Shown: piece after piece, positions 13,155 to 26,892 of the stretch
Numbering within the stretch: position 1 is the stretch's first letter
How the letters are laid out: the number at the start of each line of letters is the position of its first letter
NCBI GenBank assembly: GCA_036898135.1
Contig: CM072526.1
Location: 3,050,129 to 3,114,128, forward strand
Length of the DNA: 64,000 nt
Direction of reading: 5' to 3'
From: Oncomelania hupensis
Taxonomy: Eukaryota; Mollusca; Gastropoda; Littorinimorpha; Pomatiopsidae
The notes under the pieces: generated by a model
Database searches by the model: none
What the model was told of the DNA's origin: nothing
The model's input: only the letters and a program-made list of their open reading frames with translations
Translations under genes and position numbers: made by a program

Positions 13155-14135
13155 CTGCAACACATCACATCTTTTATTGAGAAACTGCAGAGAACACACA
13201 CACACATAAGAAACTGTATTGTAAAGTTAGTAATATTACGGCTGTAGGACAGCATTTAAGAGTAATTCAGGCCTTGATTTCTCTTTCAAAAAGTCACCTT
13301 TCTTCCCAATTCCAACAATAGACCTTTGGCAGGCTGCTACAAAGCTTATAAAGGCAGTCAGCCCGAACGCGATGCTGACCCCAATGTGAGCATCAGAGGC
13401 TGTTGAATGCACACGCCCACTTGATAAATCTCCGACACTTAGCCAGTGTCCAAGTTGCCTGTTTGTAGTGGAAACTGGCGTGTTGAACATTTGCAGCAGA
13501 AGAAGGGGGGTGGATCTTTTTCACCATCCCAACAGTTGCACAGATGGGAGTATGCCACTTACATACATTTAAATCACATCATAAAATAAGATCAAATTCA
13601 CCTTTACCCTGCTGACTTTTCTGCACTTTTCTTTCCCCTGCTTTTTTCTAATGAGCTTCTTCTTTATTTTTTTTAAAAACTAACTCACTTTACTCAATGC
13701 ACTATTGCTCAGCCAAATAAAGTCATATCTTCATACAATTTTGTGTGTGGGTGGATCAATGCCCCCACACCCAATTTCATCATCGTCTTAGCCTAACAAT
13801 TCTTCTTCAGAGTATGAAGTCAAGAACAGCAGCCTCGTCTACCATTGCGCAAAATCCGATCGCAAACTTCTCAGAAATAAATTAATTTTTTTTACCAAAA
13901 AGTAAGCCCCAAACTCCAATACATACACTGGAAGATTTGGCCGCCATTTGCAATCAAAAAGTGAAGTTGTGAGCATGCCATGATTTTGGAAACCATGGTT
14001 TTGAAGGGAGAGTTTATAGCAGCTGCAGGTATCTGATGACAGGATATGCCACTGGCAGAGAACAAGGAGAGAAGGGGCTTGGCGGCTGATACCACCGGTA
14101 ACATGCTAACGAAAAACGAGCATTTTTCAACTCAC

Positions 14136-14246
14136 TTTTGCTCTCCAGAGCAGCGATGCCGTGAGACTTGAGATGCTTGTCGCGGTGGTGACTGCGGAAA
14201 AACATCTTCTCACAGACATGGCACTTGTACGTACGCTCCAGTTCAC
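14136..14246 (-). CDS. Last zinc finger, divergent
   Basis: This exon is 111 bp, phase 1 in and out, with acceptor GTGTGCAG and donor A/GTGAGT. The peptide is ELERTYKCHVCEKMFFRSHH then RDKHLKSHGIAALESK. Ligand spacing C-x2-C-x12-H-x3-H is intact. Two things are unlike the other fingers: the linker from the previous finger is TGELERTY (longer than TGEKPY), and helix position 4, normally a core Leu, is Arg. It may not dock on DNA in the same register as the fingers before it. Helix residues -1/2/3/6 read R/H/H/K. Confidence 0.85.
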
Positions 14247-15698
14247 CTGCACACATTGCATACAAATAATGTCTGTTATTTATTTCTTTGTTTATTGTTC
14301 CCTGCACAGGACTTACTGGCTAACCACAAGTTCAATGATCCCATACTACATTATTTTTCTATTTACCTTATTGCAAACTCGCATATCAGAAACAACCACT
14401 AGATGAATGCACACATAAGCCCATGAATGTAAGATGTGTAGATTCCTGGCACATTTTTTTCTCTCAACATGCGCTGTTGTGACAGGGTCAGTTTTACAGT
14501 GCAGCTTTTGCAGTGATGTAAAACGAATTCGGGTGTCAGAACGTTAAGATGTTAATGAATCAGCATGACTCATTCTGCAGAGCCAATACTTTTCGTCCAA
14601 CTTAAAAATTTTCTCCACTAGTTTTTGGTGTTGACATATCCTCCCTCAGGGTACTGCACCTTACCACAGCATGGCTTTGACACCAAAAAGATTCCCCAAA
14701 CAGAAAACAACCATTACGTGGAGGTATGTGTCAAGCACAAGCACACACAAGCCAACTTCATGCAGTCATGCACAAAAGAAGTAACACCTCATGCCACACC
14801 ACTTCAAAATTCCTCCTCACTCTCTCTTGACTCACAACAAGCAACAAGGCATATAGTACATACTCTCACTCCCCATCAACATTCTCTTCCACTGTAAATT
14901 CTAAAATTATACATGTAACTATCCAGTATCACATTCTTCGCAGCAGAAAGGGAAAGCAACACAACAACCATGCAAGGATAACACAGGCGTCTATCAAAGT
15001 AGAGTCGATCTCTGACATTTCCAAGTTCACACAGTTTTGGTCAACATCTACCGCCAAAGTCAGTAAGAAATACTCAATTTTACTCATCACACTCGCTCTC
15101 TTGTTCGCTGTCATTAAGTTGCCACAAAAAACACCGCAAAACTTTTAACCAAATCTGAGACTCTTGCCTATATACTGACAGCAAATTGTGCGAGTAATTT
15201 TACTTTTTCTGAACACCCAATTTTCAACCCCAGACATCAAACTACAATAGCAAAAAACTCATAAAACTCGAGAAGAAACCAACAAAGCACGCAACAGTAT
15301 TTCTTGAAATGACAAGACACAGAGTGTCCTCACATAATGCCATTTTCGCACTGGTTGCACACTCAACATGCACACAAAGTAATGTGCTGAGCCAGAGCGG
15401 GACGAGTATCATCACCAAAGATACTAAACAAAAACACTCATCGCCCAATGTACATATTTTTGTGTATACAAATATACGGATGCAATGCCTGTGCCGATGA
15501 AATCACTAAAATGCACGTCACCTCAAGATGGAAATACACTAGTTCGTTAACCATTTGTATAAAAATATATGTGTATATACCTCCGATTATTTTATTTTAT
15601 TTTTTGGAAGTTACTTTTGGGTGGGGTACGAAAGACTCGCATTGCAACACGTGTGAGTCAACCCCCTACCCCCCTCCACCCCTAAAAAAGTATTGCTA

Positions 15699-15989
<291 letters not shown>

Positions 15990-16923
15990 CTAGCTTTCCT
16001 TCGCTTTCTACTTCAGGATCTCCTGTCAAAACTGTTGGGAGTGCCTTCTTCCTACAGCGCAAACAATTTTTGTCCACTACCGTTACTTACCAAAAACGAC
16101 TTAAAACAAGCCAGGATGTTTCCACCATTCTATGAGGTTTGGGGTATAGTTTCTCTACTTACTCAAGGTAATCGTACGAGTGTAAAGTTTCCTGGCGAAT
16201 CTCATACAAGCATTGGAATATGTTGTGTACTATAAAACTTTTATTTCCAACTTTTTTCCCCCAGAGGCAAACCTGCGTGGCGAATCATTCACTGCAACAG
16301 AGGGATGGATGAATGGGGAGAGCGTGGGTGGGAAGGAGGGTGGGAGGTAGGGGGGTGTGACACAAATTGTGGTCTCCCATTTGTTAAAGATCGACTTTAC
16401 TTTTCGTTTCAGATACTACATGTACATGCAAGACAACAGCATTACTGTGAACACATTTGAGCAGTTTTGATAGTAAGCATTAACAAAAAACACACACACA
16501 CACATACAAATACTGATAATTATACACAATAGCCAATAGAATTAAAGTATTTGTAATTCTACAATCATACACCATCCTTGCCTCTCTCCCCTACTACAAA
16601 GATTTTCCTTATCAAAGCAGTGTGTTAATACGTGTTTAAAAAAAATAAAAATTTTAAGGGCCTGATAATGGTTGGTTGGTTGGTTAGTCATTGTTTATAG
16701 GGTCCAGTGAACTGCAAAAATGGGAATGAGGAAAATGGTGTTGACCCAAACATCCAGTCTTCATACTAAACAAGGACACTATCTCTCACCACCCATCCAT
16801 CTGCTCTCCCCTCCCTCCCCCCCCATCTCCCCTCCACTTCTCATACTGAAGTCACAGAAAACACCAAAACATCTATCTCCAAAGGAACATTTCACTATTG
16901 CACCCTTCTTTACTGGGCCCCCT

Positions 16924-16928
<5 letters not shown>

Positions 16929-16955
<27 letters not shown>

Positions 16956-16956
16956 C
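16929..16956. repeat. (CT)n microsatellite
   Basis: A C-run followed by about 13 CT repeats, in the intron after V11 and upstream of the last fingers. Confidence 0.93.
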
Positions 16957-17892
16957 TTTTCACCTAAATTTCTATATAAAACAGTATCAGATGACATGCA
17001 GTTTAATGATACCCACAAAAATCGAAACTGCAAAGGAACAGGATTTTAAGCCAACACAAGCAAGAAGAACGAAGAATGTGTACAACTTACTACAAGTCAC
17101 CTTTCGTGATTGACCGAATACAAAGCGTAACGACAATGATATTTGAAAAGGGTGGGCAAGAAAGTACAGTACAGTGAAGAGCAACTCTTTTCGCATCAGC
17201 TTTACTCTTCCAGTTAAGCCACACCCTGATGTGGCATTTTTTTCCCTGAACGCAAGATGTCGATGCATGCATATCAGGGACTCCATGCGCAATACAACAG
17301 GCTAACATTAACAATAAGCAAGACTTTGAAATGTATTTCCATTCATTCACACACACTGAGCAAATCAGCATTTCTCAAAAAGTGTTAAACATTTCTCATG
17401 GCGATGTTTGACTTGACTTTGGCTTTATTCACACAAAAAAGCATGGCATTATGTGGAAATACCACATGTGATGTAATGTGTGATACAACCCTGTGCTGCT
17501 TCCATGGACATAATGTCACCACAACCATGAACCCCATCACAGACACAGAAAGTAGGGCAGAACCATAACAACACACCGTCTTCATAAAAAACAGCACAAC
17601 AGGCGCCTGTACTTGTCAGACTCCAAATGCCTCCCAAATAGGGAAGGGGAAAAAAAAATCGCACATGCCCCTACAATAAAATATACCTGTAGGAAAATAC
17701 AAATCAGGCACTTGTTACATACTAATACATAGTGAAGAGATGTACCTGTACGAACTGTGCACACTGGTCAATAGACCATGCTCGGAAATACGAAGGGAAA
17801 CAACTTTGGCCCGCTTGTCAACATGTTGCACCCAGAGTTGTCTAACATTGAGTGGACGTTCTTTGCAAACGAACACAGTTTCTCGCCTACAA

Positions 17893-18830
17893 TTTCTGCC
17901 CTATCCTATCCTATAACTCAAAAGTTGTTGGGGCACCACAGATGAACATTTGACCAGCGTATTCCATCTTTCTCTGTCCTCAGCAACCCTCATGGCTTCA
18001 CTCAATGTCAAGCCAGTCCATTCTCGAATGTTGTCCTCCCACCTCTTTTTCGGTCTCCTTCTTGTTCTGCCTCCTTGCACCGTGCCTTCAGGATGGTATT
18101 TGCAAGGCCTGATATCTGGTGACATGGTCATATCATCGGAGTTTCCGTTCCTTCACCACTGCGATCATGTCATGTTCAATGGCTTGTGTGATGGTCCATC
18201 GGACTTAGTCATTGGTGATGTGCTGGGTATAGAAAATGCCCAAGAGTCTTCTGTAGCATCTCATCTCCATGCTTTGTATTCTTCAGTGTATGTCTGCTGT
18301 GAGGGTCCATGTTTCGCAAGCGTATAGGAAGATGGAGATGACAAGGGAGTGCAGATGCCTTACCTTGGAGTGTATACTGATGGTCCTGTTTTTCCAAATG
18401 GGCTTCAACCATGTCAAGGCAGTAGTTGTTTGCGCAATCCTGTAGAAAACTTCCTTTCGGGACCCATTGTCTGATACAAAGGCTCCCAAATATTTGAAAC
18501 TATGCACTGTGTTGAGGGACTGGCCTTGGGCTTTTATGCCCATGTTGATGCCATTGGTGTTGTTTCATCATTTTGGTCTTCTCTGCATTTATGTCCATTC
18601 CGATGGCTCTGGAGTCCATTCCGATGGCACTGGAGGTAATGTCAAGCCTCTGTACCAGCTGTTCAAGTTCTTGTTCCTCTCCAGCCAATCCATCAGGGAC
18701 ATCCACAAAACGTAGGTTGGAGATTGCTCTACCCCTATGCTCACCGTGCCTTCATTTCTGCTCTGTCCTCCATCAAACCTTCTGGATCAACTGAAAAGCC
18801 GTCACCCCCTTTTTTCGAAGAAAAGCTTGC
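17893..18830 (-). pseudogene. 5'-truncated RTE-like LINE, 3' part of reverse transcriptase ORF
   Basis: Frames on the minus strand give typical non-LTR retrotransposon ends: FKYLGAFVSDNGSRKEVFYR, then FLYACETWTL, and near the 3' end GGRTRRRPKKRWEDNIREWT followed by AMRVAEDRERWNTLV. Stops and frame breaks interrupt it. The 3' tail carries a short AGGAT-type tandem (TAGGATAGGAT), as RTE-clade elements often do. Most of the RT and the endonuclease are missing. It sits inside the intron after V11, in the same orientation as the host gene. Assignment to RTE rather than another clade is tentative. Confidence 0.8.
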
Positions 18831-19012
18831 AGCTCAGGGTAGCTTTCATAGTGTTCTGAGACGACATGCTAACAAGAATGTCCGCCTGGAGAACTCTAGG
18901 TAACGGACAACACAACACAAAGACAAGTTACCTCCCATTTCCCAATAAGGACTATTCTGCCTGTAGCAATAAAACTGTGAATTGAAAAACAACAAAAATT
19001 TAAAAGTCTCAC

Positions 19013-19096
19013 CGCTGTGGCTTTGCAGATGTCGGTCCAGGTGCTGCTTCTGTTTGAAGGCTTTCTCGCACAGAGAACAGGCATAGGGCTTCAGAT
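19013..19096 (-). CDS. Variant finger exon V11
   Basis: This is an 84-bp exon, phase 1 in and out: [20 protein letters not shown] then DRHLQSHSG. Acceptor is TTTTCCAG, the best polypyrimidine tract in the array, and donor G/GTGAGA. Helix residues -1/2/3/6 are Q/Q/H/R. It is the variant nearest the downstream constitutive exon, and no GGTGGCTG motif follows it. The intron between them (3.2 kb) contains a truncated LINE. Confidence 0.9.
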
Positions 19097-20014
19097 CTGG
19101 AAAATGGCAAGGCAAAGGGTTAGGCTTAGTTCTCAACACAAAAGTTTAGACATGATCAGCTCTGAAATCTCTACAGCATGCATCCAAACACAGAGCCGGG
19201 AGTGCATTATTATGCCTGTGAGTTATCTCAACCAGGGAGAGATTCTGTCTCAACTCACAGCAAAATGCTGATAACACAATTTAAAATGCAAGGCTAACAA
19301 AAATATTGATTACCTTGTGTTTAAATTCCAGCAATACCTAAGTTAGTATTTCACCTAATTTTAACATTTGTTTCGCAGTAAGAAATTTCCAACATCATGA
19401 ATTTTAAAGTTACAAAATATTGGACTATGTGGCATGTTACTTACCTGATCTTCAAATCGTACGGAATTAAAGAGCTAAGAAAATATATAGCTTACTATGT
19501 CAGTAACAAAAGTACAATTCACCAAAAATCTAACCAGAAAAAAAGACTTACCTTTTTTTTCCTACTGGACTTATAATAAATAGTCCCAATATATATAATT
19601 ATACAAACAGGAAACTAAATGTGAAGAACATCATCTGAAAACGTTTTTACATATGTTCTGCATAGGAAGCGATCAAGCAGAAGCTAAAGTGTTATTTTTT
19701 CCTTTTTGTCTTGTTTTTAAACGTAAAGACTTTAATACGTTTTTTTTTTTTTTTTTAAAGAAAAATGTGTAACAGGTTCATTCAAAATGAAAATTGGAAT
19801 GGTCAAAGCATGCTAACAACCACCATTTTCAAAATTAATACTATGAGTATGATGTAGAAAAAAAAAATTACATGAAAAACACCTACAGGGTGAACACTGT
19901 AACGAAACGAGGGTTGTATTTTGAATAGTAATCTTTTTTTTTTAATTTAATAAATGCCTTGTAAAGCATGGAGAGCACATTCGTATTGGGGGTACCACGT
20001 TTTATAAATCTACT

Positions 20015-20016
<2 letters not shown>

Positions 20017-20048
<32 letters not shown>
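20017..20048. repeat. (ATT)n microsatellite
   Basis: About ten ATT units in the intron between V10 and V11. Confidence 0.93.
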
Positions 20049-20346
20049 TACTGGCTCTATAACAAATGTAGTCAATATGCAAGATCTCAACATATTCTGA
20101 GATTCTGCAAAGATCCTTTGCATTCCATCTGATCCACAAGGAATCAGAAACCTGTTGAATGGCAGTAATCAAATGCTATACTGTAGTTCATTGTGAAAAG
20201 ATGTTCAAATATTCTTCTGCCAAAGCATTGGTCTACTTGAAACTGCCATCAACAGGACACCCTGCATGATTAAAAGATGTCACAATCCACCACATTTTGC
20301 CTCACAAGACTTAATATAACTACTTTCCTACAGATTAGTTTCTTCA

Positions 20347-20365
20347 CCCCCCCCCCCCCCCCCCC
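20347..20365. repeat. Poly-C tract
   Basis: Nineteen consecutive C on the + strand. Confidence 0.95.
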
Positions 20366-20404
20366 TCTTCTATTTCGTGGATCTTGTAATGGAAGTGATT
20401 GAAA

Positions 20405-20720
20405 CAAAACGTTAAACAAGACCAGGCGACATGCAAAATGCGGACAGTCCGCACCTGTCCAAGGCGGCCACCTAGAGATCCAACCGTCCACAACAGCGCA
20501 GTCTACTAAATGGCCACCCCGCACAAGGTCGACTGCCGCTGCAAGGTCGCTGTGACCCATGACCCCCGAGACAAGGTCAAGGCCAGTCTCGAAGTCACAG
20601 GCCAGTCTTCCTACCAGGGGTGGCCCTCAGTTATAGGATGGAATTTTTGTTTCAAAAGAGGCCGCCGCCATGAACAAGCCGGACATTTTGCAGTGCTGCC
20701 ACCTCCTTCCACCTAAACAA
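20405..20720. other. GC-rich island in the V10-V11 intron, possible transposon remnant
   Basis: This stretch is far richer in GC than its surroundings. It contains a perfect small hairpin GCGGACAGTCCGC, then ACCTGTCCAAGGCGGCCACC, and several CAAGGTCG/CAAGGTCAAGGCC units. The opening resembles termini of pogo/Tigger-type DNA transposons, but I could not define paired ends. It could also be a conserved regulatory block. No splice-flanked finger is present in it. Confidence 0.45.
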
Positions 20721-22996
20721 CGCTCGTCTTGATAATGACCATGTGCTGTGAGATTGTTTTTTTTTTTTTTAATTCAAACTTTCTAATAAATTTTAAAATT
20801 CCAGTGGTCAAACACTTCGATAAATTTCAAAATCCTCAGGAAACACAAACTTGTTTGGCTATCTTGAAAAGAGTATCAACGCCACATGAAAACCATACCG
20901 CATTTGTGGATCTTTGTTTTGGAGCAGAAAATCTCACAGAAACACTATGGTTGGTTTCAGTCCAATGTCACTGTCTGAACTACTAGGCTATCTTCTTCGT
21001 ACTCCATCACACAAACTGCCTACACACGCAAGCTCACCCAAATAATAATGAGTGCTTATATAGCATTTTTTTTCATCCTCTAGGTCTAGATAAGCATTCC
21101 ATTACAGTTTTTATACACTCACACACTCACCCACAAATAAATGGCAACACAAGTAAGGCTGGTCCTCTATCTGCCAACAACATCAAAGACAAACAGTCCT
21201 TGATTAGCCTAACCATACTTTCCGTCCCTCTCCTTTCCACACACAAAGTTCTGTTGTCAGCTGCCCACGCGCTCTAGCCTAGCTGTTCTCAATACTCTCC
21301 CCTTCAAACCTCCATTGTCTTTATAATCAATGTATTGTGTACAGTCAGTAACAGTACAAGGTGGTTGAAAAGTAGCTCCCCATTCAACATGGCTTGTAAT
21401 ATTTGTAAAAGGTATCGCACTTTCACGAAACAAAACGCATCATGATCCTTACAGCAGTAGAAAAATTCAACATTCCTTGGTGATCTCCGATTTAAGCTCA
21501 CAGAGCCGATAGCAGCCCATAACAGCCTTTCGCCCGATACCTGATCTTCGTGTCTTTTAAGTCCGCTGAATTCGCTCACGCAAGGCACATCAGGCCATGG
21601 TGGGCCGCTCTACTCACAGCGAGATGCAATCAATAGCAAAACAAAATCAGCAAATAAGTTCTCCCACTGTGCTGTTTGTTTGAAGCAAACGCGGTGCTAT
21701 CTATACAAGATATAAGCAACGTTCAACAGTGAGTTACTTTTGAACCACTCTGTCCACAACATGTCCTAGTAACAGCGAGACTGGACTGAAGCCCCAAAAC
21801 CAAGACAAAGCAAAAGTTAGCTGCTACTATGCACCCAGGACCCCCAAATCTCTGATGCCTGCAACGTTCTGCCACTTCTCATCCGACCAGAATCAAATCC
21901 TTACCTAACGCAGAGACCAACACTGGTATATTATTATCATTACAATGTTGGTTTAAGAATCAGCCCACTAAGACCAAGTTGGTGTGTGGAAGCGTTTATG
22001 GTCTGTGCAAGTTGACATTGATTGTTAACTATTGCATCAGGACCAGCAGTGAGTTTTGATGGTCTGTATCTTCAACGGTAATGGGTAACTCGCTGCCCTC
22101 AAATAGATGTGGACTACATTCGCGCAACAAGCTTCAACAACGCTAAAGCGACTGACCACTGAAACCCATCACTGCCCATTACTTATAGCACTCGATTCCT
22201 GAGACATTTATTTGGGGACAGTATGACTCTTCACTTTGCAGGGCGAGACAGAACTAGCTTGGCCCGTATTAACAATGCCGAGACCAAGACAACTATAGGA
22301 GTCTGGGACTAAACAACCCCCTGCAATGCATTGTGAAATGGGACAACTGTTACTGTCCAGGACAATTTTGTTTAAACCCACTTCATGCATCAGAGCTTGT
22401 GGACTAATTGGATGCACGAGAAGACGACTTTTTGATTCTTGAAGCAACGATGAGGCAGTAGTACAAGAATTGCAAGACAGAAAAAATAACAATACTATGA
22501 TCCCAAACATTTCAATTTTCTGTCTTTGGTGATGATCTGAAATTTGTGAAATTTTATCCGTCAGTAATTTTTCTTCTTGTTATTTGTGTGACAAATTTTC
22601 TGCAATACTTCTGTCCCATTACTTAGACTAAATTAGTCATGACCAAAAAAAGTAATGGGGGTTAAATATAGCTGGATTTTAAAATTTAAAAAAATCAAAA
22701 ACAGGCAGATGAACGATAAACGCAACTGGAATTAAAAATGGCATATCGAGCAATACTTTTGTGTCATGATTTAGACTAAAATAGTTGAGATAAAAAATAA
22801 AGTTAAACGTAAAAATAATAATTATATATATATATATTTTTAAAAAGTACAAATAAGAAGCGGCAGAACGATAAAGGCAATTGGAATTTTTTTTTAAACG
22901 GCATTTTAGAGTGGGGGAGGGTGTCTACGGTGGGTAGAGGTAGAGTTGGAGGCGGTGGAAAGAGGCAGGTAGCAGCTGTCCAAGGTGGCGGCTCAC

Positions 22997-23080
22997 CGGA
23001 GTGGGACTGGAGATGGCGATCCAGGTGCTGCTTCTGCTTGAAGGCTTTCTCGCACACTGAACACCCAAACGGCTTCAGAT
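22997..23080 (-). CDS. Variant finger exon V10
   Basis: This is an 84-bp exon, phase 1 in and out: [20 protein letters not shown] then DRHLQSHSG. Acceptor is GGCGACAG and donor G/GTGAGC. Helix residues -1/2/3/6 are [21 protein letters not shown] pairs it with V11, and EKAF also matches the constitutive exon at 15853. Its donor is followed at once by sequence that reads CTGTCCAAGGTGGCGGC on the + strand, in the opposite sense to the V3-V9 motif. Confidence 0.9.
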
Positions 23081-24560
23081 CTGTCGCCAACAAGGCACAC
23101 ACACAGTGTGGTACAAACCTAGTTGTAGTATAGCATGGCAACACACAACCACCTACATTTGATAACACCTATTCACAGTAGACTCCCTACATAGTTCTTC
23201 ACGTTAAGATTCCTTACAAATGCACATTCACAAACTGTCCCTATAATGTAAAACCCTAGTTATTTTATTGTTGTGAACATGTTTACCAACCGTATGGTAC
23301 AAACAATACCACAGGAACTGTCACCATTTATACCTAATCATACGTTTCTGTCACTCTCGTACCATGATCACACATAATGCACTACCTACCCATATCATAT
23401 TTCACATCACTAACAAAGGAGTTTTCAAAGCAATGCAGCAACCCGCTTATTCAAAGGCCAATAGTAGAGTATCAAGCGACAACTGTAAAAACTAATTTAC
23501 ATACAACAATACATATATGAGCTCATGATACACCAATATTTGCTGAACAAAATTACCTATAAAAGTACTGTGTCCTCACATACTTAAAAAAAACTATAAT
23601 TCTGTACAATGTGAAAAGGCTGCTCAACACACCACAAATTCATCAGTAGCTAAAACTGGATCTTGATACTATGCAACCATATTAATTGAAAAGTATTAAA
23701 CATACATTTGGTCTGAACGAAATTTGCAACTATACTACTACACGAACAAGCATTTGAGAGTTTACACATAGTGTAAAAAAAACACTTACCCCACACCTTA
23801 GCAAGCATGCTAAAGATTACACAGTTCTGCTGCGGCTACCTACTGCTAAACATTATGTTTAGTACACCTTGTCATACCTATGCAAATTTAGTATACTTTG
23901 TCATAGTAAACAAATCGTAGTACATCTTTGATACTCTTGATACATTACTGCCGTCATTGTACATATTTTCAAACTACGTAAATCTTTGTACGTCCTGTTA
24001 TACTATGCAAATCTCAGTACATCAATGTACACTCTTGGTACATGTTGTATAAACATTACTGTTTGTACCTCTTGTAAATTCTATGCACTCTTATGGCACT
24101 TTCAATTTTACTATCCCTAACACTAGTAACAGAAAACAATGCCACACTGTTGTTCCAGATCTGAACATTTCTGACAATAATAATGATGTTTCTCATACTA
24201 TACGAACTTATAATGTTGACTTACGTATGTAACGCCATCGTGAAAGTTTCAAAATGTGTGACTCGTTACGATAACTTAGTATCAATGAAACCATTCCATG
24301 CAAAGAAAACGTTACAACATGGAAAAACTGGGTTTCAGCGTAAAATAAAAACAGTACATATCTGTAAAGCAGCTTACAAAAAGAAAACTGTACCGTTTGA
24401 ACGTGTTATTGGCATATTTAAATAAAGCACAATTTGGGAGAAATAACAGCATAGAAACCGAAATACTCGGAGAAGAAAATAAACAAATCAATAAATAAAC
24501 AACAAAATAGAAATTTACTACCTAACATGCCACATAGTACAATTAAAATTAATATTTAAA

Positions 24561-24598
<38 letters not shown>

Positions 24599-25003
24599 TA
24601 GTGATAAACAAAGCAAAAATGTAAACATCCCAAATGTACTTTAAAAAATAGAAAGGATAAATAACAAATAAAAATAAAAACACTCACTTATTAAATACAT
24701 AACATAATAAAAAAATATATTTTTAAAAAAGTAGCAACAATATAATTTCATTCAAAAATCATAATGCGTCATTCAAAATAATAATATTAATAACGGACGT
24801 GCAGCATAAATACATAAAATTATAAATACAGAGAGAGAGAGAGAGAGCAGAAGGTCTATGAAACTAGCTCAAAAACTAAGTAACATACAAACAGACAGAC
24901 AAAACAGATGCCACCAATATAAGACCTAGGAGTACTGTGAAAAGTAGGAAACTTCCCGGAAAGAAAAACAATCAAGAAAGAAAGCTGTTGTTATCCAAGC
25001 AAA

Positions 25004-25065
25004 CAGTCAACCCTGTCTGTAACTGCCACCTCTAACTTGGCCAAAACGGCCATGGGTCCGGCCTA
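25004..25065 (+). mobile_element. Tigger-like terminal fragment
   Basis: CAGTCAACCCTGTCTGTAAC followed by TGCCACCTCTAACTTGGCCA and AAACGGCCATGG has the look of a pogo/Tigger-type terminus (CAG start, repeated 'taacngccacc' and 'ggccaaaa' words). The partner end was not found. Assignment is by pattern memory only. Confidence 0.4.
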
Positions 25066-25079
25066 TCAGCCTCAAAGGC

Positions 25080-25500
25080 ATTTTTAAAGTACGTCATCGC
25101 TGGCTAAAAGGATTTTTTTTGTCAAAGTATATAGTCACTTGCCTAAAAAGATTTATTGAAAAAGTAAGTAGTCACATCCCTAAAAGGATTTTTTTTTTAA
25201 AAGTATGCAGTCACTAGTCTAAAAGGATTTTTTTAAAAATGTAGTCACTTGCCTAAAAAGATTCTTTTAAAAGTATGTAGTCGCTTGCCTAAAAGATGTT
25301 TAAAATTATGCAGTCACTTGCTTAAAAGATATTTTAAAAGTATGTTAGTCATCTGCCTAAAAATGTTTTCCTAGTATGCCAAAGCATTATTAGTTTTTTT
25401 CCCCCAGGTCAAAGTGTGTAGTCATTTGCCAAAAGGTTTGTTTTTTTTTTTAGTCAAAATATGTAGTCACTGCCTTAAAAGAATTTTTCCTTATTAGCCT
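25080..25500. repeat. Degenerate minisatellite, about 40-60 bp unit
   Basis: Eight or nine imperfect copies of a unit reading TAAAAGGATTTTTTTAAAAG then TATGTAGTCACTTGCC. Unit length and sequence drift along the array. Confidence 0.8.
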
Positions 25501-26856
25501 AACAAAAGTATTTTCCCACTTACCTACAGATTTTAAAAAAAAAAAAAAAAACGCGTCAAAAGACTTTCAAACAAATGTATTAATTTGTTCTACGCAAACG
25601 CAGGTCGGCTTAAAAATGACGTAAAAATATGTTATCTAATTGTGCAGTAAACTTACTTGCGCTAGTGTAGTAATTTTTATTTCTTATTTGCTATTTTTGT
25701 TAATTTGTCCAAAGAATAAATACCCCTAGATTCTAAAACAGAAAGGGTAAAAACCTTCAGGATAGCACAAACGACTAATTTTTATCAACAACAGAGCCGA
25801 CAAAAATCTGCTTAACAGACAATTAATAAATTTCCAATGGTCGTAATGTACCTTTGAAGATAAAAATAAAAAGGACAGAATTTTTCTTGTTTCACTGTGG
25901 TAATAATGCCTCAAGGTTAATTAACACTAGTTTGTCATGAACAGTGCTTTGAAAAATCCAACTGCCCAAAGCACCACAGAACTCTTCAGGCTTATTTGCC
26001 AACTTCTTTATTCCAGCAAGCTTTAGTACGAGTTCAATAGTGATGCCGTTGTAGGCTAGCGGTGTTTGGCCCTCTAGAAAGACGTGCTTTTGAGAGCATA
26101 GGTATTACTTGTCACATTGGCAGGCTCTCAGACATCAACTGCCTGATGAATTTGCCTACCAGAGAGTGTGGGTAGTGGGGCAAGGAAATCTCCATCAAAG
26201 AATTTGTGTTCATTCTTTTTCCCCTAAATGGAAGCTTTATGTTTGTGTGATATTCCAAGGAATGTTTGTGTAAAGCATAATCACATTTCTAGGAAAAACC
26301 AGCCATTCATTCACCATCTCATTGGCATTTACAAGTCACAAATAATTTTTTTTATGAGTATTTTGTTTAAAAGCCTAAGACAATCAATGCATTAGATCTA
26401 TGTTCCAAGATGCGATTTTATTTTAGCATAAGAATCTCGTACAGACCACTACAAAGATCTGTAAAAATGTTGTTGTTGCTGCTAAAATATCAAAACACTG
26501 ATTAAAAAAAAGCAGGTTTAGCCCCAGACTGTCCAAACAAACTGTTGCAAATTTCAACGTTGAACTACTTGAAACACAAAGATCTTCAAAACTGATTTTT
26601 AGCTCCACTTCCGAGCTCCTTGAAGCCATTAACAAGTCTATTCACATTTGTCATTTTGAAGCTGAAATAGATATTCACAAATTTGAGTCACAATCTAATA
26701 AAAAAAAATATTAAAAAAAAGAAAATAAATAAAAATAATAGTTTCTATGAAGTTACCCTAACGATAACACTGAATGCAAACTGGTAAACAGGAACTGACA
26801 AATTGCCTTCATGAATTCATTCCTCAAATTCAAGACTATAAGTGAGTTTTGGACAC

Positions 26857-26892
<36 letters not shown>

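Larger units (their letters stand above)
19097..22996 (-). other. Intron between V10 and V11
   Basis: A 3.9-kb intron. Besides the microsatellite, poly-C and GC-rich island listed separately, I see AT-rich sequence without exon-like features. A GTGCTTATATAGCA stretch near 21053 is probably a fragment of a dispersed repeat. Confidence 0.6.

Noticed and set aside
24183..24425. 80-codon open frame in the V9-V10 intron
   Set aside because: AT-rich intronic composition, no motif, and no flanking splice sites.
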